Of a DNA stretch of 25,726 nt, positions 6,277 to 14,821 are shown piece by piece; position 1 is the stretch's first letter; each line of letters begins with the position of its first letter. Under the pieces are notes generated by a model. The model was not told the origin of the DNA and searched no databases. It saw nothing but the letters and a program-made list of their open reading frames with translations. Source of the DNA: an uncultured Oscillospiraceae bacterium (GTDB taxonomy: Bacteria > Bacillota > Clostridia > Oscillospirales > Oscillospiraceae); assembly GCA_934561515.1 (NCBI GenBank), contig CAKTGM010000028.1:1-25726 (forward strand), given 5' to 3'. A program made the translations under genes and the position numbers.

Positions 6277-8868
6277 ATGGCCGAGATCACGCCGATGATG
6301 AAGCAGTATTTGGAGATCAAGGAACAGAATAAGGATACGATCCTCTTTTTCCGCTTGGGCGACTTCTACGAGATGTTCAACGAGGATGCAAAGCTCGCCT
6401 CGCGCGAGCTGGACCTCACGCTCACGACCCGCGACCGCGGCAAGGCGGCCGAGGATCAGACGCCGATGTGCGGCATCCCCTACCATTCGAGCGACGCTTA
6501 CATCGCCCGCCTCATCGCCAAGGGCTACAAGGTCGCCATCTGCGAGCAGACCGAGGACCCGGCGCTCGCCAAGGGCCTTGTCAAGCGCGACATCATCCGC
6601 GTCATCACGCCCGGCACGGTCATCGACAGCGCCTGTCTCGACGACCGGCGCGGCAACTTCCTCTGCGGCCTCTTTTTGGACGGGCAGAACGCAGGCGTCG
6701 CCTTTTGCGACATGACGACCGGTCATGCGCACGTGACGGCCTTTTCGGGCGATGACCGGCTTGAGCATCTTGAAAACGAGCTTTCGCGCTTCGCCCCCGC
6801 CGAGGCGGTGCTGAGCGCGGCGGCCTTCGAAAACGAGGAGCTCGTGTCGTATCTGCGCGACAGGCTCTCCTGCGCCGTTGAGCGCGGGGACAACCGCTTT
6901 GAGCTCAAGACGTGCGAAAAAGCCATCCGCGCGCAGTTTGGCGAGGAAGCGTTTGCAAGCCTTCCGCGCAGCAATCCCGCCGCGTCGCTCGCGCTGGGCG
7001 CGCTGCTCTCGTACCTGCATGAGACGCAGAAGACCGACCTCTCCTACATCAAGGACTTAGAATATTACGAGCAGGGGCGCTTCATGGAGCTCGACCTCTC
7101 CGCGCGGCGCAACCTCGAGCTGACCGAGACCATCCGCGCCAAGGAAAAGCGCGGCAGCCTTCTCTGGGTGCTCGACAAGACGAAGACCGCCATGGGCGCG
7201 CGGAATCTGCGCGCATGGCTGACGCGCCCGCTGCGCGACGTTGCCGCCATCGAGCGCAGACTCGGCGCGGTGGAGGCGCTGACGAAACATACCGTCGCGC
7301 GTGAAGAGCTGATACTCGCGCTCTCCGGCATCAGCGACATGGAGCGGCTCATCGGCCGCATCGCCTACGGCACGGCGGGCGGGCGCGACTTTGCCTCGCT
7401 CCGCAATTCCATCGAGAAGATCGCCGAGGTCAAAGCCCAGCTCGCCTCCTTCCCTGCGGGAAGGCTGCATGAGCTGGACGGCGAGCTCGACCCGCTCGCG
7501 GACATTGCCCGGCGCATCCGCGAAACGCTCGTCGACGAGCCGCCGTTTTCCGTGCGCGAGGGCGGCTTCATCCGCCCCGGCTACAATGCCGAGGTCGACA
7601 GATTGCACGAAATTCTCTCCGGCGGCAAGGGGCTTCTCGCGGGCATTGAGGCGCGCGAGAAGGAAAAAACCGGCATCCGCACGCTCAAGATCGGCTACAA
7701 CAAGGTCTTCGGCTACTATATCGAGGTCTCGAATTCCTTTAAGGAGCAGGTGCCCGAGACCTACATCCGCAAGCAGACGCTCGTGAACGGCGAGCGCTAC
7801 ATCACAGAGGAGCTTAAAAATCTCGAGCAGGAGATCCTGACCGCGGGCGACCGCGACAAGGCGCTCGAATTTGAGCTTTTCTCCGCCCTGCGCGATGAGG
7901 TGACTGCCGAGAGCGTGCGCATCCAGCGCGCGGCGGGGCTGATCGCCGAGCTTGATACGCTCTGCTCGCTCGCCTCCGTTGCGGTGAACAACAACTACTG
8001 CCGCCCCAGCGTGGACGACGGCGGCGTTATCGAGATCCACGACGGCCGCCACCCGGTCGTCGAGCGCGTGCTCCGTGACGCGCTCTTCGTCCCGAACGAC
8101 ACCTACATGGGCGAGCGCGAGGACCGCGCCGCCATCATCACCGGCCCCAACATGGCCGGTAAATCGACCTATATGCGTCAGGTCGCGCTCATCACGCTCA
8201 TGGCGCAGATCGGCTCGTTCGTGCCCGCGCGCTCTGCGCGCATCGGCCTTGTCGACCGCATCTTCACGCGCATCGGCGCGAGCGACGACTTAGCGGGCGG
8301 CCAGTCCACCTTCATGGTCGAGATGACCGAGGTGAGCGAGATCTTGCATCAGGCAACGCCCAGGTCCCTGCTCATTTTGGACGAGATCGGCCGCGGCACG
8401 TCGACCTTCGACGGCATGAGCATTGCCCGCGCGGTGCTCGAATTCTGCGCCGACCCGAAAAAGCTTGGCGCGAAGACCCTCTTCGCCACGCACTACCACG
8501 AGCTCACCGAGCTTGAGGGCGTGCTCCCCGGCGTGAAGAACTACAGCATTTCCATCAAAAAGCGCGGCGATGAGCTCATCTTCCTGCGCAAAATCATCCC
8601 CGGCGGCGCGGACCGCAGCTACGGCATCGAGGTCGCAAAGCTCGCGGGACTGCCGCACGAGGTCGTGCGGCGCGCGAACGTCATCTTAAAAGAGCTGGAG
8701 CAGGGCGGGGCATATCAGGCAAAGCCGCGCGAGGAAGCAGAGCAGGTCAGCCTTTCCTCCATCGGCGAGGCCGAGGTGCTCGCCGCCATCCGCCGCACGC
8801 AGCCCGACACGATGTCCCCCATCGAGGCGATGCAGCTTCTCTATGAGCTCAAGCAGAAGCTCTCGTAA
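6277..8868 (+). CDS. mutS: DNA mismatch repair protein MutS
   Basis: MutS recognises mispaired bases and starts repair with MutL, encoded two genes downstream. The 863-residue length is typical. The mismatch-reading FxE motif is Phe30-Tyr31-Glu32 within FFRLGDFYEMF. The C-terminal ABC-type ATPase has Walker A GPNMAGKST (623-631), the TFMVEMTE signature region, Walker B ending in Asp702-Glu703 (LLILDEIGRGTSTFDG), and the FATHYHEL motif. QVSLSS near residue 823 sits where a beta-clamp-binding motif (QLSLF-like) is usually found, though degenerate. The start ATG follows GAGGACGGATC. The operon gap is 44 bases before and 24 after. Confidence 0.97.
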   Translation: MAEITPMMKQYLEIKEQNKDTILFFRLGDFYEMFNEDAKLASRELDLTLTTRDRGKAAEDQTPMCGIPYHSSDAYIARLIAKGYKVAICEQTEDPALAKGLVKRDIIRVITPGTVIDSACLDDRRGNFLCGLFLDGQNAGVAFCDMTTGHAHVTAFSGDDRLEHLENELSRFAPAEAVLSAAAFENEELVSYLRDRLSCAVERGDNRFELKTCEKAIRAQFGEEAFASLPRSNPAASLALGALLSYLHETQKTDLSYIKDLEYYEQGRFMELDLSARRNLELTETIRAKEKRGSLLWVLDKTKTAMGARNLRAWLTRPLRDVAAIERRLGAVEALTKHTVAREELILALSGISDMERLIGRIAYGTAGGRDFASLRNSIEKIAEVKAQLASFPAGRLHELDGELDPLADIARRIRETLVDEPPFSVREGGFIRPGYNAEVDRLHEILSGGKGLLAGIEAREKEKTGIRTLKIGYNKVFGYYIEVSNSFKEQVPETYIRKQTLVNGERYITEELKNLEQEILTAGDRDKALEFELFSALRDEVTAESVRIQRAAGLIAELDTLCSLASVAVNNNYCRPSVDDGGVIEIHDGRHPVVERVLRDALFVPNDTYMGEREDRAAIITGPNMAGKSTYMRQVALITLMAQIGSFVPARSARIGLVDRIFTRIGASDDLAGGQSTFMVEMTEVSEILHQATPRSLLILDEIGRGTSTFDGMSIARAVLEFCADPKKLGAKTLFATHYHELTELEGVLPGVKNYSISIKKRGDELIFLRKIIPGGADRSYGIEVAKLAGLPHEVVRRANVILKELEQGGAYQAKPREEAEQVSLSSIGEAEVLAAIRRTQPDTMSPIEAMQLLYELKQKLS

Positions 8869-8892
8869 TTTCCCCGGAAAAGAGGTCTCTCC

Positions 8893-9606
8893 ATGGCAAA
8901 AAAGAAAACCGCCTCCGGCGGCATGAACCACACCGAGCGCGTCGCCGGAACGATCTTCTTCCTTGTGTATCTTCTGGTGATGCCGCTCATGGCGGCGCGG
9001 CTTTTTGACCTTCTGGAGGTCGTGCTCGATACCGCGATCGGCGCGTCGCTTCGCAACGTGCTCTATTACTACACGCTCTTCGCCCTTACGGTGCTGCTCT
9101 TCCACTCCTACCTTGCGCACACGTCCTCGCGCTTTCTCGACAATTTGAACCGCGCGCTCTCGACGATGCTTTTAGGTCTTCTCGTCTTCTATGGCGCGAA
9201 CGAGCTTCTCTACCGCGTGTGCAACGTGCTCTTCAACAGCCGCACGAACTTAAACGACATGACCATCGCCGCGCAGGTGGCCTCCGCCCCGCGCATGACG
9301 GTTTTGATCGTTGTGCTGCTCGCGCCGTTTGTAGAGGAAGTGCTCTTTCGCGGCCTCGTCTTCGGCTGCCTTCGGGAAAAGAGCCGCATCTTTGCCTACC
9401 TTCTCTCCTGCGCGCTCTTTGCGCTGCTGCACGTCTGGAACGCGGCGATCGCGCAGTGGGACTTGGGCTATCTCATTTTGATGCTCCAGTATCTTGCCCC
9501 CGGCCTTGTCTTTGCATGGGCGTATGAGCACTCGGGTACGCTGTGGACGTCCGTCTTGCTCCACGCGATCGTCAACGCCCTGTCCCTTTTCACCATTGCA
9601 TCCTGA
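8893..9606 (+). CDS. CPBP-family intramembrane metalloprotease
   Basis: This 237-residue membrane protein belongs to the CPBP/Abi (CAAX-protease-like) family. Its three signature motifs are present: Glu148-Glu149 with FRG in PFVEEVLFRGLVFG, His180 in FALLHVWNA, and His224/Asn228 in LHAIVNAL. Several hydrophobic segments (about 20-40, 55-75, 90-108, 134-155, 165-182, 195-213, 218-235) give a polytopic protein. Members process prenylated proteins in eukaryotes; in bacteria some act in bacteriocin immunity and anti-sigma-factor cleavage. Nothing here names a substrate. It lies between mutS and mutL, an unusual insertion in an otherwise repair-focused stretch. The mutL ribosome binding site overlaps its stop codon (TGAAGGAG), so the two are probably co-translated. 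Confidence 0.9.
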   Translation: MAKKKTASGGMNHTERVAGTIFFLVYLLVMPLMAARLFDLLEVVLDTAIGASLRNVLYYYTLFALTVLLFHSYLAHTSSRFLDNLNRALSTMLLGLLVFYGANELLYRVCNVLFNSRTNLNDMTIAAQVASAPRMTVLIVVLLAPFVEEVLFRGLVFGCLREKSRIFAYLLSCALFALLHVWNAAIAQWDLGYLILMLQYLAPGLVFAWAYEHSGTLWTSVLLHAIVNALSLFTIAS

Positions 9607-9619
9607 AGGAGAACATAAA

Positions 9620-11611
9620 ATGCCCCACATTCAGCAATTATCGCCGCACGTTGCCGACCTCATCGCCGCGGGCGAGGTGGTCGAGCGCCCTGCGAGCGTT
9701 GTCAAGGAGCTGCTGGAAAATGCCATCGATGCGCACGCGCAGAGCGTGACCGTGGAGATGAAAAACGGCGGCATGACCTATCTTCGCGTCAGCGACGACG
9801 GCTGCGGCATCGCGCCAAGCGAGCTGCCGACGGCCTTTCTGCGCCACGCGACGAGCAAGCTGCGCACGGCGGAGGATCTTGCCGCCATCGGCACGCTCGG
9901 CTTTCGCGGCGAGGCGCTCGCGGCGATCTCATCCGTTTCGCGCCTTGATATCTTCTCGCGCGAGCGCGGCGCGCTCAGCGGCGCAAAGCTCCATTTAGAG
10001 GGCGGCGTGCCCGGTGCGGTGGAGGACGCGGGCTGCCCGGAGGGGACGAGCGTCATCGTGCGCGACCTCTTCTACAATACGCCCGCGCGCCTGAAGTTCA
10101 TGAAGCGCGACAGCGCGGAGGCGACCGCCATCGCGGGCCTTGTCGCCCACCTTGCGCTCTCGCACCCGGAGGTGTCGTTCAAGCTCATCAAGGACGGCAC
10201 ACAGACGCTCCTCACCCCCGGCGACGGCACGCTGCACTCCGCCATCTACGCCTCCCTCGGGCGCGAGTTCGCCCTTTCTCTTGTGGAGACCAAGGGCGCG
10301 GATGGCGAGCTGCGCGTCTCGGGCTTCATCAGCGCTCCCCTCGCTGCGCGCGGCACGCGCGCCATGCAGACCTTTTTCGTCAACGGGCGGCTCGTCAAGT
10401 CCCAGCTTCTCACCGCCGCGCTCGAGGAAGCCTATGCAAACCGCATGATGAAGGGCAAGTTCCCCGGCTGCGTGCTGCTCGTGGAGCTGCCGCACGACAT
10501 GGTGGACGTGAACGTCCACCCCGCGAAGACCATCGTGAAGTTCATGGGCGAAAAGCGCGTTTTTGACCTTGTTTACCACGCGGCGATGGCGGCGCTCGAT
10601 CAGCGCGAAAAGCCCGAGCCGCCGCAGGCAAAGCCTGCCGCGCAGGTCACGAATCCCCGCGGCGACTTCTTTGCCAGTATGACCTCGCAGCAGTACCGCG
10701 AGCAGCAGAAAAAGGAACCGTCCGCCGCTGCATCTGCGCCCGCACGTCCTGCGAGCGCGCCGCAGACCGCGCCCCAGTGGAAAACGCGCGTGCCCGCCGT
10801 CGATACCCGACAGGGCGGCAGCGCGCCGCTTTCGGACTTTGTGCGCCGCGAGACGTTTGTCTCCGCCCCGGTTTTGTCCGCGCAGGAGGTACAGCCTGTG
10901 CAAAAGTCTGTCGAATCTGTGGAAAACTCCGCGCGCGAGGCCGCGCCGCTGCCGGTGGACGAGGAAGAAAAGCGCCCCGCCGCGCCTGCGCCGGAGCAGG
11001 AAGAGGCGGCAGCCGAACAGACGAGCTTCGCGCCCCTTGCCGCCGCGCCGTGGCGCATCGCGGGCGAGGTGCTCGATACCTACATCGTCTGCGAGGACGA
11101 GGAGAGAAACGTCTGGCTCATCGACAAGCACGCCGCGCACGAGCGCGTGAATTTTGACCGCCTCAAGGCCAACCAGGAGCCGGTGATGTGCCAGGCGCTG
11201 CTCGCGCCGCTGGTCGCCGACTTTGCCGCCGAGGAATACAGCGCCCTTGCCGCCAATCTCGACCTTCTGCGCGAGTTCGGCTTTGAATGCGAGGAATTCG
11301 GCGGCGGGAGCCTCATCCTGCGCGCCGTTCCCGCCGACCTTGAAAGCGGTGACGCGCTGGCGACCTTAGAGGAGCTTGCCGAAAAGCTCGTCACCGCCCA
11401 CACGGCCGACCCCGCCGCCGCGCGCGACGCGCTGCTGCACACGATGGCCTGCAAGGCCTCCATCAAGGGCGGCTGGAAGAGCGATCTTTCCGAGCTGCGC
11501 GTGCTCGTTGAAAAGGTGCAGAGCGGCGAGGTGCAGTTCTGCCCCCACGGGCGGCCCGTGAAGGCGAAGCTCACGAAGTACGAGCTTGAAAAAATGTTCA
11601 AGCGCGCGTAG
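9620..11611 (+). CDS. mutL: DNA mismatch repair endonuclease MutL
   Basis: MutL links MutS to strand incision. The 663-residue protein has the N-terminal GHKL ATPase motifs ELLENAIDA (Glu33, Asn34), DDGCGI and GFRGEAL. A Pro/Ala/Glu-rich linker spans about 340-480. The C-terminal domain carries endonuclease motifs: DKHAAHE (Asp502, His504, Glu508), ACKASIK (Cys611) and CPHGRP (641-646). The classical DQHA(x)2E(x)4E motif here has Lys for Gln and Asp513 for the last Glu. QALLAP (525-530) occupies the beta-clamp-binding position seen in Bacillus MutL. The nuclease motifs fit an organism without MutH. The start ATG is 13 bases after the previous stop, behind AAGGAG; a longer in-frame extension overlaps the protease gene and is rejected. 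Confidence 0.97.
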   Translation: MPHIQQLSPHVADLIAAGEVVERPASVVKELLENAIDAHAQSVTVEMKNGGMTYLRVSDDGCGIAPSELPTAFLRHATSKLRTAEDLAAIGTLGFRGEALAAISSVSRLDIFSRERGALSGAKLHLEGGVPGAVEDAGCPEGTSVIVRDLFYNTPARLKFMKRDSAEATAIAGLVAHLALSHPEVSFKLIKDGTQTLLTPGDGTLHSAIYASLGREFALSLVETKGADGELRVSGFISAPLAARGTRAMQTFFVNGRLVKSQLLTAALEEAYANRMMKGKFPGCVLLVELPHDMVDVNVHPAKTIVKFMGEKRVFDLVYHAAMAALDQREKPEPPQAKPAAQVTNPRGDFFASMTSQQYREQQKKEPSAAASAPARPASAPQTAPQWKTRVPAVDTRQGGSAPLSDFVRRETFVSAPVLSAQEVQPVQKSVESVENSAREAAPLPVDEEEKRPAAPAPEQEEAAAEQTSFAPLAAAPWRIAGEVLDTYIVCEDEERNVWLIDKHAAHERVNFDRLKANQEPVMCQALLAPLVADFAAEEYSALAANLDLLREFGFECEEFGGGSLILRAVPADLESGDALATLEELAEKLVTAHTADPAAARDALLHTMACKASIKGGWKSDLSELRVLVEKVQSGEVQFCPHGRPVKAKLTKYELEKMFKRA

Positions 11612-11623
11612 GAGGGACAAGGT

Positions 11624-12568
11624 ATGAAGCTCGTATGCGTTGTCGGCCCGACGGGCTGCGGTAAAACGTGGCTCGGCGTGGAGCTTGCGAAGGCGCTCTG
11701 CGGCGAGGTCGTCTCCTGCGACTCGATGCAGCTCTACCGCGGCATGGTCATCGGCACCGCCGCGCCGACGGAGGATGAGATGCAGGGCATCCCGCACCAC
11801 ATGGTCGGCGTGGCCGACCCCGGCGAAAACTACTCCGTCGCCCGCTACGCGCACGACGCGGCGAAATGCGTCGACGAGCTCATCGCGCGCGGAAAGCAGC
11901 CCGTCATCGTCGGCGGCACGGGCCTTTACTTAAATGCCCTGCTCGCGGGGCACGGCTTTGCCGGCGGCGACAAGGACGGAAAATGCCGCGCGGCGCTGGA
12001 GCGCCGCTGGGAAGAAGAGGGGGGCGACGCCATGTTTGCAGCGCTTCGCCGCATCGACCCCGAGACCGCCGGAAGGCTCCACGCGAACGACAAAAAGCGC
12101 ATCCTCCGCGCGCTCGAGGTCTACTGCGAGACCGGCAGGACCATGGCGCAGCACAACGCCGAGACGAAGCGCCTTCCCCCGCGCTACGATTCCGTGCGCA
12201 TCGGCCTTGCCTACAAGGACCGCGAGGACATGAAGCGCGCCATCGACCTTCGCGTTGACAAAATGGTGGAGGCGGGGCTTTTCGACGAGGTGCGCGCGCT
12301 GCTCGCGTCCGGCCTTTCGCGCGATGTGACGGCCATGCAGGCCATCGGCTACAAGGAAGCGCTCTCCTACCTCGACGGCGCGGCCACGCGCGAGGAGGCC
12401 GTCGCGGAGATCAAGCTCCGCTCGCGCCAGTATGCCAAGCGCCAGCTCACATGGCTGCGCCGCGACAAGGACATCCACTGGTACCATTGGGAAAAAACGA
12501 GGGATCTTGCCGACTGCCTCGCTTTTTCGACAGAAATTCTCAGGGAGTATGGCGTATCCTGTTCTTAA
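11624..12568 (+). CDS. miaA: tRNA dimethylallyltransferase MiaA
   Basis: MiaA transfers a dimethylallyl group from DMAPP to A37 of tRNAs, producing the substrate for MiaB at the start of this operon. The 314-residue protein shows the P-loop GPTGCGKT (8-15), a slight departure from the usual GPTASGKT, then CDSMQLYRG with the catalytic-region Asp33-Ser34, IPHHMVGV, and VGGTGLYLNALL. The C-terminal RSRQYAKRQLTWLR segment is typical. The start ATG follows GGAGGG by 9 bases, and the gene begins 12 bases after mutL. A 6-bp hairpin (12570-12575/12582-12587) separates it from hfq without a U-tract, so readthrough is expected. Gene order miaA-hfq is conserved from Firmicutes to Proteobacteria. Confidence 0.97.
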   Translation: MKLVCVVGPTGCGKTWLGVELAKALCGEVVSCDSMQLYRGMVIGTAAPTEDEMQGIPHHMVGVADPGENYSVARYAHDAAKCVDELIARGKQPVIVGGTGLYLNALLAGHGFAGGDKDGKCRAALERRWEEEGGDAMFAALRRIDPETAGRLHANDKKRILRALEVYCETGRTMAQHNAETKRLPPRYDSVRIGLAYKDREDMKRAIDLRVDKMVEAGLFDEVRALLASGLSRDVTAMQAIGYKEALSYLDGAATREEAVAEIKLRSRQYAKRQLTWLRRDKDIHWYHWEKTRDLADCLAFSTEILREYGVSCS

Positions 12569-12610
12569 AGCGGACGGACAAGTCCGCAAAAAAGAAAGGA
12601 TCGAAAAGCC

Positions 12611-12859
12611 ATGAAAAAAATTGCAAATCTTCAGGACCTGTTTCTTCTCTCTGCCCGCCGCGAGCGCATGAGCGTGACCGTCTTTCTCGTCAACGGCTTT
12701 CAGATGCGGGGCGTCGTGACCGGCTTCGACAGCTTTGTTGTCGTGCTCGAGAGCGACGGCAAGCAGCAGATGCTCTACAAGCACGCGATCTCAACGATCG
12801 TGCCGCTGCGCCCCATCTCGCTGCACGAGGAAGCGGCGCGGGAGGAAGCGGCCCTGTAA
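12611..12859 (+). CDS. hfq: RNA chaperone Hfq
   Basis: Hfq forms a hexameric ring that binds small RNAs and mRNAs. The 82-residue protein has the Sm1 motif (VTVFLVNGFQMRGVVTGFDSF) and a canonical Sm2 motif YKHAIST with the proximal-face His. Gln8 is conserved. The rim patch reads Arg16-Arg17-Glu18-Arg19, the arrangement I recall for E. coli Hfq, whereas Bacillus-type Hfq is RKEN-like. A short tail rich in Glu (LHEEAAREEAAL) follows the Sm core. The start ATG lies about 11 bases after AAAGGA. It is the seventh gene in the operon, with the HlyD-like gene 13 bases downstream. Identity is firm; strong RNA-annealing activity is inferred from the rim. Confidence 0.96.
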   Translation: MKKIANLQDLFLLSARRERMSVTVFLVNGFQMRGVVTGFDSFVVVLESDGKQQMLYKHAISTIVPLRPISLHEEAAREEAAL

Positions 12860-12872
12860 CGGGAGACATTTC

Positions 12873-14105
12873 ATGAGATCTACATCCCTTTCCACAAAGC
12901 TCATCTCCATCCTGCTGCTGCTTGCCGTTGCCGGCTACTTCGGCGTGCAGGGCTACCGGTACTTGGTAGACCCCGAGACGACGACGCTCGTTTACCGCTA
13001 CCACAGCGAGCAATCGATCGCCCTGCGGGGCTATGTCGTGCGCGCGGAAACGGTCATCGACTGCGGCGAATCGCTCATCGAGCTCAAGCACGCCGAGGGC
13101 GCGCGCGTGGGTCAGGGCGACACGGTGGCCAAGGTCTACCGCTCGGCGGAGGCGCTGGAGGCGACGCAGCAGCTCGAAGCGCTGCGCGCGCAGAAGGAAC
13201 GCCTCGAATATGCCCGCAGCGCCTCGAGCGACGCCGAGACCGCCCTGCGCCTCGATACCGATATCCGCGACCAGATCGTGGCGCTGCGCGCGGCCTTCGC
13301 AGCGGGCAGCTACAGCGCGATCGACCCGCTTGCCGACAAGCTCAAGACGACGGTTTTGAAGCGCGAGTACGCCTACAACGGCAGCGACGACCTGACCGCC
13401 CGGCTCGCCGAGCTTTCCGCGCAGATCACTGCGCTCTCCGGCGCGGCGAGCGGCGGCACAACGCGCATCACAGCGCCCGTTTCGGGCACCTACAGCGCCG
13501 TGGCCGACGGCTATGAAGCCGTGCTCACGCCGGAGAGCCTGAACACGATGACGCCCTCGCAGCTTTCCTCCCTTGCGCCGCAGAGCGTTTCCACCACCGT
13601 GGGAAAGCTCATCGAGGGCAGCACCTGGTATTTTGCCGCGAGCCTGAACGCCGCGGACGCGGCCTCGCTGAAGGTCGGCAGCTCGCTGACGCTGCGCATG
13701 GCCTCCGGCGTCGACTTTGACCTGCCGGTGAAGCTCTCGCGCGTGAGCACCGAGGAAAACGGCAAGTGCCTCATCGTGGTGCAGAGCAACCGCTACTTAT
13801 CTTATATGACGATGCTGCGCGAGCAGAACGCCGAGCTCATCCTGAACGAATACGACGGGCTGCGCGTGCCGAAAAACGCGCTGCGCGTGGATGAAAGCGG
13901 CGTGTCCGGCGTCTATTGCCTCATCGGGCGCGTGGCCTACTTCAAGCCCGTTTCCATCGTCTATCAGGGCAGCGACTACTGCCTTGTAAAGCCCGGCAGG
14001 ATCGAGGCCGCCACGGAAAGCCAGCAGTCCCTTTACACCCTGCGTCCCAATGACGAGGTCATTGTTTCGGCAGGGGAGCTATATAACGGAAAGGTCGTAG
14101 ATTAA
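12873..14105 (+). CDS. HlyD-like single-pass membrane protein
   Basis: This 410-residue protein has a short cytoplasmic start, one transmembrane helix at about 9-27 (STKLISILLLLAVAGYFGV), and a large extracytoplasmic part. Residues about 50-90 look like a biotinyl/lipoyl-like half-domain (GYVVRAETVI...ARVGQGDTVAKVY). Residues about 92-115 can form a coiled coil (SAEALEATQQLEALRAQKER). The C-terminal VPKNALRVDESGVSGVYCL segment resembles the beta-barrel region of HlyD/membrane-fusion proteins. No transporter partner is encoded nearby, so an efflux role is doubtful. The gene lies one base before yggS and upstream of sepF and divIVA, suggesting a cell-envelope or division role, which is inference. 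GGGAG precedes the ATG at 12873. Confidence 0.8.
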   Translation: MRSTSLSTKLISILLLLAVAGYFGVQGYRYLVDPETTTLVYRYHSEQSIALRGYVVRAETVIDCGESLIELKHAEGARVGQGDTVAKVYRSAEALEATQQLEALRAQKERLEYARSASSDAETALRLDTDIRDQIVALRAAFAAGSYSAIDPLADKLKTTVLKREYAYNGSDDLTARLAELSAQITALSGAASGGTTRITAPVSGTYSAVADGYEAVLTPESLNTMTPSQLSSLAPQSVSTTVGKLIEGSTWYFAASLNAADAASLKVGSSLTLRMASGVDFDLPVKLSRVSTEENGKCLIVVQSNRYLSYMTMLREQNAELILNEYDGLRVPKNALRVDESGVSGVYCLIGRVAYFKPVSIVYQGSDYCLVKPGRIEAATESQQSLYTLRPNDEVIVSAGELYNGKVVD

Positions 14106-14106
14106 C

Positions 14107-14802
14107 ATGAGTATTGCGGAAAACATCGCGCGTGTGCGCGCAAACATCGCCGCCGCGGCCAGAGAGGCCGGGCGCGAGGCATCGGAAATCACGCTCGTCG
14201 GCGCGAGCAAGATGAACGACGCGGAGGCCTGCCGCGCCGCCATCGCCGCGGGCATCGACGCGCTGGGCGAGAACCGCGAGCAGGAGATGACGAAAAAGCT
14301 CGCCGAGCACGCCTATGACGGCGCTCCCCTGCACTTCATCGGCCACCTCCAGCGCAACAAGGTGAAAAATGTCGTCGGCAAGGTGGCACTGCTCGAATCC
14401 GTCGGCTCGCTCGAGCTGCTCGCGGCGGTCGACAAGCAGGCCGAAAAGCTCCAAATCGTGCAGGATATTTTGCTGGAGGTGAACATCGGCGGCGAGGAGG
14501 CCAAGAGCGGCTTCGCCCCGGAAGCTCTCGCGCAGGCGGCGCAGGAGGCAAAGAAGTGCGAAAATGTCCGCGTGCGGGGCCTCATGTGCATCCCGCCGGT
14601 CGCCGAGGGCGAGCACGGCAGCCTTCCCTACTTTGAAAAAGTTCATGCACTTTTTGTTGACATCAATGCAAAGTTGTATGATAATACACTTGATATACTG
14701 TCAATGGGCATGAGCGGCGACTATGAGGACGCGGTGCGCGCGGGCGCGACGATGGTGCGCGTGGGCACGGCGATCTTCGGCGCACGCAATTATACAAACT
14801 GA
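14107..14802 (+). CDS. PLP-binding homeostasis protein, YggS/PLPBP family
   Basis: This 231-residue protein belongs to the YggS/PROSC family, which binds pyridoxal phosphate and affects B6 and amino-acid homeostasis without known enzyme activity. The PLP lysine is Lys35 in LVGASKMND (usually LVAVSKTK, so the flank is divergent). The family hallmarks HFIGHLQRNK and SMGMSGDYEDAV...VRVGTAIFGAR are present. YggS genes often lie next to sepF in Gram-positives, as here. The start ATG is one base after the previous stop, with AAAGG upstream. Codons 179-193 contain an embedded promoter (14657-14685), with locally AT-rich, atypical codon choice including ATA and TTG. Confidence 0.94.
   Translation: MSIAENIARVRANIAAAAREAGREASEITLVGASKMNDAEACRAAIAAGIDALGENREQEMTKKLAEHAYDGAPLHFIGHLQRNKVKNVVGKVALLESVGSLELLAAVDKQAEKLQIVQDILLEVNIGGEEAKSGFAPEALAQAAQEAKKCENVRVRGLMCIPPVAEGEHGSLPYFEKVHALFVDINAKLYDNTLDILSMGMSGDYEDAVRAGATMVRVGTAIFGARNYTN
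14657..14685 (+). promoter_or_regulatory. Internal promoter within yggS, probably for sepF-divIVA
   Basis: A perfect -35 TTGACA (14657-14662) and -10 GATAAT (14680-14685, one mismatch) are separated by 17 bases. It lies in an abrupt AT-rich island inside a GC-rich coding sequence, about 135 bases before the sepF ATG. A second weaker -10-like TATACT follows at 14694-14699. Confidence 0.65.
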
Positions 14803-14821
14803 TCGAGGAGGTCTTGATACC

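Noticed and set aside
9995..11140. 381-codon minus-strand open frame opposite mutL
   Set aside because: Arg/Leu/Gly-rich shadow of mutL without a ribosome binding site or motifs.
12570..12587. Hairpin between miaA and hfq as a terminator
   Set aside because: The stem is only 6 bp and is followed by A residues, not T, on the coding strand.
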